A stretch of 9,035 nt of DNA from Actinomyces sp. UMB0138 (GTDB lineage Bacteria; Bacillota; Negativicutes; Veillonellales; Veillonellaceae), in the NCBI RefSeq assembly GCF_002849225.1, contig NZ_PKMC01000001.1:164838-173872 (forward strand), in the 5' to 3' direction. The position numbers and the translations under genes were made by a program. The notes beneath the pieces were generated by a model. That model had not been told where the DNA came from and made no database searches. It was given only the letters and a program-made list of their open reading frames with translations. Of the stretch, positions 5,114 through 9,035 are shown piece by piece (position 1 is the stretch's first letter; every line of letters begins with the position of its first letter).

Positions 5114-6511
5114 ATGGGTCTAAAAAACTGGTTACGCCCGAAAGCGCGCGAAGCTAAAAACCACCAGTTAACCTCGTCCTATTCGTTTCTATTTGGGTCG
5201 ACATCTGCTGGCCGTCCGGTGACCGAACGTAGCGCGATGCAGATGACTGCCGTGTATTCGTGCGTGAGGATCCTGGCCGAAGCTATAGCCGGGCTACCAC
5301 TGCACGTATACCGTTATAAGGACGGTGGCGGCAAGGAAAAAGCGGTTGATCATGGTTTGTATCGGCTGCTTCATGATGAGCCTAACCCCGAGATGACGTC
5401 CTTTGTTTTCCGGGAGACGTTGATGACGCATTTGTTGTTGTGGGGTAATGCGTTCGCTCAGGTAGTGCGCAACGGACTGGGCGAAGTCATCGGTTTGTAT
5501 CCTTTGCAGCCGAATCGGATGAGCGTAGGCAGGGATCTGGACAGTAAGGCTTTGTATTACGAGTACCAAACCTCCTGGGACGAACCCGCAGGAGAGTACA
5601 AGACGATCCGTCTTACCCCTAATGATGTGCTTCATGTTCCAGGTCTTGGTTTTGATGGGTTGGTTGGTTATTCCCCGATTGCGATGGCAAAAAACGCTAT
5701 CGGACTCGCGCAGGCTACCGAGGATTACGGGGCGTCGTTTTTTGCTAATGGTGCGGCTCCTGGCGGTGTACTCGAGCATCCAGGCACGATCAAAGATCCT
5801 TCTCGGGTGCGTGAGTCCTGGCAACAAACCTTCGGTGGGCCTGGTAACGGCAACAAAGTTGCGGTGCTTGAAGAGGGTATGAAATACACGCCGATTAGCG
5901 TGTCTCCGGAGCAGGCGCAGTTTCTTGAAACGAGAAAGTTTCAGCTCAATGAGATCGCCCGGATTTTCCGTATTCCGCCCCACATGATTGGTGACCTCGA
6001 AAAATCATCGTTTTCCAATATTGAACAGCAGTCTTTAGAGTTCGTGAAATACACCCTTGACCCGTGGGTAATCAGGTGGGAACAAGCCATCACGAAAACT
6101 CTGTTGAACCCGCGTGAAAAGCAGCAGTTGTTTGTGAAGTTCAATGTCGAGGGGCTGCTGCGCGGGGATTACCAGTCACGTATGGAGGGATACGCGGTAG
6201 CTCGTCAAAACGGGTGGATGAGCGCCAACGACATCCGCGAGCTAGAAAACCTTGACCGCATCGAGGTGGCCGATGGTGGGGATCTGTACCTGGTAAATGG
6301 GAACATGCTGCCGCTTCCTATGGCTGGGGCTTACAGCGACGCAGGCCGAGCGGTGCAAAGCCCGGGCTTTGATACCCGAGGCCAAGGAAGCTGTTGTAGA
6401 GAGGCGAAGCCGAACGAACACGCCGACTCCCAACAAGCCGATAAAGGCGAGTCTGGTGATGAAGTGCCTAAAGAACCTAGAGAGAACCAACTATTGAGGA
6501 GGAGAATGTGA
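5114..6511 (+). CDS. Phage portal protein (HK97 family)
   Basis: Forms the dodecameric ring at one capsid vertex through which DNA enters and leaves. ATG 5114 was chosen because GAAAGGA (5101-5107) lies 6 nt upstream and the protein then begins MGLKNWL, as portals usually do. The in-frame GTG at 5063 would add 17 untypical residues and overlap the divergent gene. In the 465-residue product, conserved portal stretches are AVYSCVRILAEAIAGLPLHV (46-65), HDEPNPEMTSFVFRE (87-101), GNAFAQ (111-116), NEIARIFRIPPHMIGDLE (279-296), SNIEQQSLEFVKYTLDPW (301-318) and GWMSANDIRELENL (367-380). The last 45 or so residues are hydrophilic and probably disordered. The 3' end overlaps the protease start by 4 nt (GTGA), indicating coupled translation. 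Confidence 0.97.
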   Translation: MGLKNWLRPKAREAKNHQLTSSYSFLFGSTSAGRPVTERSAMQMTAVYSCVRILAEAIAGLPLHVYRYKDGGGKEKAVDHGLYRLLHDEPNPEMTSFVFRETLMTHLLLWGNAFAQVVRNGLGEVIGLYPLQPNRMSVGRDLDSKALYYEYQTSWDEPAGEYKTIRLTPNDVLHVPGLGFDGLVGYSPIAMAKNAIGLAQATEDYGASFFANGAAPGGVLEHPGTIKDPSRVRESWQQTFGGPGNGNKVAVLEEGMKYTPISVSPEQAQFLETRKFQLNEIARIFRIPPHMIGDLEKSSFSNIEQQSLEFVKYTLDPWVIRWEQAITKTLLNPREKQQLFVKFNVEGLLRGDYQSRMEGYAVARQNGWMSANDIRELENLDRIEVADGGDLYLVNGNMLPLPMAGAYSDAGRAVQSPGFDTRGQGSCCREAKPNEHADSQQADKGESGDEVPKEPRENQLLRRRM

Positions 6512-7395
6512 AGCGTTTTTGGAACTGGCTACCCCCAGAAAAAACGGACCCGGACGATCAAGGAGATGTCCGGGTTTTGCGTATCAACGGGGCTATCGCC
6601 GAAGAATCCTGGCTCGACGACGACATCACCCCAGCTGTTTTCGCTAGCGAGTTGAATGCCGGCTCAGGACCAGTAACCATCTGGCTCAACAGCCCCGGCG
6701 GTGACGTAGTGGCAGCTGCTCGTATCTATAACATGCTGCTGGATTATCCCGGTAAAGTCACGGTGAATATTGACGGGATCGCGGCATCGGCGGCATCTGT
6801 GATTGCTATGGCGGCAAGCCGTGTGACAATGAGCCCAGTTTCGATACTCATGATCCATAATCCCGCCACGCTTGCTATGGGTGACAAAACCGAGCTATCT
6901 CGTGCCTTGGAGATGCTCGAGTCCGTAAAAGACAGCATCATCAACGCCTACCAACTGAAAACCGGGCTGAGTCGAGCGAAACTGTCCAAGCTCATGGATG
7001 CCGAGACATGGATGGACGCGACAGCTGCTATAGACCTAGGGTTTGCCGATGAGCTGCTGACTGACAAACGAGCAGCAACCCCAGACAAAGAGGACGAAGA
7101 ATCTGACGAGCCGGGTGAATACGAACCGGAGGAGGATGATTCCGACGGGGATGACGAGCAAGGCTCTGCCCGTAAGAAGCCGCCGTTTACACCCAAAAAC
7201 ACAGGCACTGGTGTGGTGTTTTCCAGAAGGGTAAATGAGCAGCGCCTCGTTGCTCAATTAGCTCGTCATCGAAAAGAAGATGGCCTGTCTGGCTCACCGC
7301 CATCTTCGGATTCTCATTGTTCTTCGCAGCCCGCTGCCCCTTGTGGTCGGCGGGTTGTTGATTTATACGCCCATTTAACCAACCAACCCCATTAA
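6508..7395 (+). CDS. ClpP-like prohead (head maturation) protease
   Basis: A serine protease of the S14/ClpP type that trims the capsid protein inside the procapsid. It starts at GTG 6508, overlapping the portal stop; GAGGAGGAG (6496-6504) is a strong ribosome binding site. Of 295 residues, about 1-190 form the protease: WLNSPGGDV (59-67), the nucleophile in DGIAASAAS (Ser94), the histidine in MIHNP (His117), and the C-terminal signature ETWMDATAAIDLGFADEL (166-183), where an acidic residue around 164-166 should complete the triad. About 100 residues follow: a strongly acidic tract (193-217) and then a Lys/Arg-, Ser- and Pro-rich tail, probably disordered. Similar phage proteases often carry C-terminal extensions with a scaffold-like role. 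No separate scaffold gene is visible. Confidence 0.95.
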   Translation: MKRFWNWLPPEKTDPDDQGDVRVLRINGAIAEESWLDDDITPAVFASELNAGSGPVTIWLNSPGGDVVAAARIYNMLLDYPGKVTVNIDGIAASAASVIAMAASRVTMSPVSILMIHNPATLAMGDKTELSRALEMLESVKDSIINAYQLKTGLSRAKLSKLMDAETWMDATAAIDLGFADELLTDKRAATPDKEDEESDEPGEYEPEEDDSDGDDEQGSARKKPPFTPKNTGTGVVFSRRVNEQRLVAQLARHRKEDGLSGSPPSSDSHCSSQPAAPCGRRVVDLYAHLTNQPH

Positions 7396-7417
7396 CTAAG
7401 AGAGGAAATATTCCATT

Positions 7418-8635
7418 ATGACTACTGTTACTGATCTGTATACCCGCCGTGCCCAAACCTGGAATAAGGCTAAGAAGTTTCTAGATGAGCGGCGCGATAG
7501 TGAGACTGGCTGTCTAGACGCCGAGGATGACGCGGCCTATGCCAAAATGGAGGCCGAGATTGAGGCACTTAGCGGCGAGATTGCTCGATGTGAGCGAGCC
7601 GAACGCCTAGAAAACACTCTTGCCCAGGCGACCCGTGCACCCATCACCGCCACACCCGGCACTGACCTGGATGAGGATGGCAAGGTTAAGCCTGCCCGTG
7701 CTACAGCTTCCTATAAGCGGGCGTTTTGGGATGCGATGCGGCTTAACACCTCGCCGGTGGAAGTTAGGAATGCGCTAAGTGAGGGGGTGGATTCTGAGGG
7801 CGGATACCTAGTGCCTGACGAGTTCGAACGCACCCTAGTGCAGTCTTTAGCTGACCAAAACATCATGCGAAGCCTCGCCAAGGTTATTCAGACCACTAGC
7901 GGGGATCGCAAGATCCCTGTCGTGTCTACCCATGGCACCGCTACCTGGCTGGATGAAGGCAAGCCATATAGCGAATCCGATGAAGCTTTCACCCAAATCT
8001 CTCTGTCGGCGTTCAAGCTGGGTACCTTCCTCAAAATCAGCGAAGAACTGCTCAATGATGCAGCGTTTAACGTTGAACAATATCTAGCGAGCGAGTTTGC
8101 TCGCCGTATTGGAGCTGCTGAAGAAGAAGCGTTCCTGGTTGGTGATGGTAAAGGTAAACCCACCGGCATCTTCAACCCAACAGGCGGTGCGGAGACTGGC
8201 GTGACCAGCGCCAAGCCTACCGACATTAGTGCTGATGAACTCATCGATCTGCACTATAGTTTGCGTGCCCCGTACCGGGCGCGCGCGGTGTGGCTGATGA
8301 ACGATGCAACCGTCAAAACCGTCCGGAAGTTGAAGGATGGTAATGGGCAGTACCTGTGGCAGCCAGCCCTGACTGCTGGGACTCCCGACATGATTCTTGG
8401 CCGACCCGTCTACACCAGTGTTTTTGCACCTGAGCTTAAAGCTGGGGCGCGCACAGTAGCGTTTGGTGACCTTGGTTTTTATTGGATTGCTGACCGGCAA
8501 GGCCGCTCCTTCAAACGCCTAAACGAGTTATTTGCAACTACTGGGCAGATCGGGTTCCTCGCCTCCCAACGCCTAGACGGCAAGCTCGTCTTGCCCGAAG
8601 CGATCAAGGTACTTACCCAAAAGACCGCCGGGTAA
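7418..8635 (+). CDS. Major capsid protein (HK97 fold)
   Basis: The main shell protein of the head. ATG 7418 has AGAGGAAA (7401-7408) 9 nt upstream. In the 405-residue precursor, residues 1 to about 75 are charged and likely coiled coil (EDDAAYAKMEAEIEALSGEI at about 36-55), matching the delta domain that acts as internal scaffold. The cleavage site probably lies between about 75 and 115, in a linker rich in Pro, Thr and Ala. The mature HK97-fold domain begins with the typical ALSEGVDSEGGYLVP (119-133), followed by the E-loop region with GTATWLDEGKPYSESDEAF (about 172-190), LKISEELLND (about 207-216), GDGKGKPTGI, and C-terminal elements LGRPVYTS and FGDLGFYWI. The order after protease and before connector is canonical for this phage type. 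Confidence 0.97.
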   Translation: MTTVTDLYTRRAQTWNKAKKFLDERRDSETGCLDAEDDAAYAKMEAEIEALSGEIARCERAERLENTLAQATRAPITATPGTDLDEDGKVKPARATASYKRAFWDAMRLNTSPVEVRNALSEGVDSEGGYLVPDEFERTLVQSLADQNIMRSLAKVIQTTSGDRKIPVVSTHGTATWLDEGKPYSESDEAFTQISLSAFKLGTFLKISEELLNDAAFNVEQYLASEFARRIGAAEEEAFLVGDGKGKPTGIFNPTGGAETGVTSAKPTDISADELIDLHYSLRAPYRARAVWLMNDATVKTVRKLKDGNGQYLWQPALTAGTPDMILGRPVYTSVFAPELKAGARTVAFGDLGFYWIADRQGRSFKRLNELFATTGQIGFLASQRLDGKLVLPEAIKVLTQKTAG

Positions 8636-8664
8636 ACCAGAAAAATAGTTAGGAGGTGGCAGCC

Positions 8665-8982
8665 ATGAAAACAGACGAACTCATGGCCTTAGTCAAGCAG
8701 AATCTACTGGTCGACCATAGCGAGGATGATTCTTTGATTGCCTCGTTTGTTTTAGCTGCCATCTCCTATGCCACCGCTTACCAACATCTGCCCGAGGGCT
8801 ACTACCAAACGGAGCCCATGTCGCAGGCAACCCGGCAAGGCATTATCATGCTCGCCACCCATTTCTACGAATCCAGAGATGGAGCAACCGCCGGGTTTTG
8901 GGCAGACAAAACCGATGCTGCCCGCGCCGTGTGGAACGCAGTTAACACCCTGCTTCGTCTGGATCGGGACTGGAAAATCTAA
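8665..8982 (+). CDS. Head-tail connector protein (gp6-like adaptor)
   Basis: Probably forms the ring attached beneath the portal that links it to the head-closure protein. ATG 8665 lies 8 nt after AGGAGG (8651-8656). The upstream in-frame GTG 8656 is inside that ribosome binding site and is rejected. The 105-residue, largely helical protein has the family pattern of an N-terminal helix (ELMALVKQNLLVDHSEDD), a second helix (LIASFVLAAISYATAYQ), the central IIMLATHFYESRDG (about 59-72) and a C-terminal helix ending NTLLRLDRDWKI. Size and position after the capsid gene agree with HK97 gp6 / Phage_connect_1 proteins. It starts 29 nt after the capsid stop with no terminator between. Confidence 0.88.
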   Translation: MKTDELMALVKQNLLVDHSEDDSLIASFVLAAISYATAYQHLPEGYYQTEPMSQATRQGIIMLATHFYESRDGATAGFWADKTDAARAVWNAVNTLLRLDRDWKI

Positions 8983-8997
8983 AGAAAGGCACGCCTT

Positions 8998-9035
8998 GTG
9001 GCAACGCTAGGAAAAATGAGCGAGCACATCGACCT
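8998..9035 (+). CDS. Probable head-closure (head-tail joining) protein, 5' end only
   Basis: Only the first 12 codons are in the window (VATLGKMSEHID from GTG 8998). GAAAGG (8984-8989) lies 8 nt before GTG 8998; an in-frame ATG at 9016 is an alternative start. The N-terminus and the place directly after the connector fit short head-closure proteins of the Phage_H_T_join type, which commonly begin with a short segment such as GKMxExI. The call rests mainly on gene order, and the frame continues past the edge. Confidence 0.55.
   Translation, partial: MATLGKMSEHID

Noticed and set aside
5294..5983. 229-codon minus-strand frame opposite the portal gene
   Set aside because: It is entirely antisense to strongly conserved portal sequence; the product has no recognisable domain and no ribosome binding site was seen.
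8084..8500. 138-codon minus-strand frame opposite the capsid gene
   Set aside because: It mirrors the capsid codons and has no domain or start context; several overlapping minus-strand frames here have the same origin.

Overview
The window is part of a tailed-phage genome, most likely a prophage of a Gram-positive bacterium. It holds the DNA packaging and capsid (head) module of an HK97-like siphovirus. Moderate GC content, GTG starts beside ATG starts, and GAAAGG/AGGAGG ribosome binding sites suggest an actinobacterium of moderate GC (for example an Actinomycetaceae- or Corynebacterium-like host). That host guess is inference and is weak. No integrase, attachment site, tRNA or host housekeeping gene is in view.

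Layout. (1) 2-1255: the 3' part of an orphan C5-cytosine DNA methyltransferase whose 5' end lies outside the window. (2) 1256-2983: four small genes of unknown function in three transcription units. Each unit is preceded by a copy of the same promoter-like leader. Copies 2 and 3 are identical over 82 bp, including the ribosome binding site and start codon; copy 1 shares a diverged 42-bp core. A clear rho-independent terminator (2454-2481) and an 18-bp perfect palindrome (2501-2518) lie between the second and third units. (3) 2984-4588: terminase large subunit. No recognisable small subunit precedes it. (4) 4558-5079, minus strand: a small membrane methyltransferase of the isoprenylcysteine carboxyl methyltransferase / phospholipid methyltransferase type. 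It lies antisense inside the otherwise co-oriented structural cluster and is the clearest cargo (moron-like) gene. (5) 5114-9035: portal, ClpP-like prohead protease, HK97-type major capsid protein, gp6-like head-tail connector, and the first codons of a probable head-closure protein, all on the plus strand and tightly packed.

How the genes work together. The terminase cuts and pumps phage DNA through the portal into a procapsid. That procapsid is built from the capsid protein, whose N-terminal delta domain the ClpP-like protease is expected to remove. The connector and head-closure proteins then seal the head for tail joining. The methyltransferase probably protects phage DNA against host restriction. 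The repeated leader probably co-regulates the small genes and, by read-through from the third copy, the terminase. The membrane methyltransferase would be transcribed independently and may alter the lysogen's envelope; this last point is inference.

The points most worth following are the triplicated leader with its conserved spacing, the antisense membrane methyltransferase between terminase and portal, and the absence of a recognisable small terminase.
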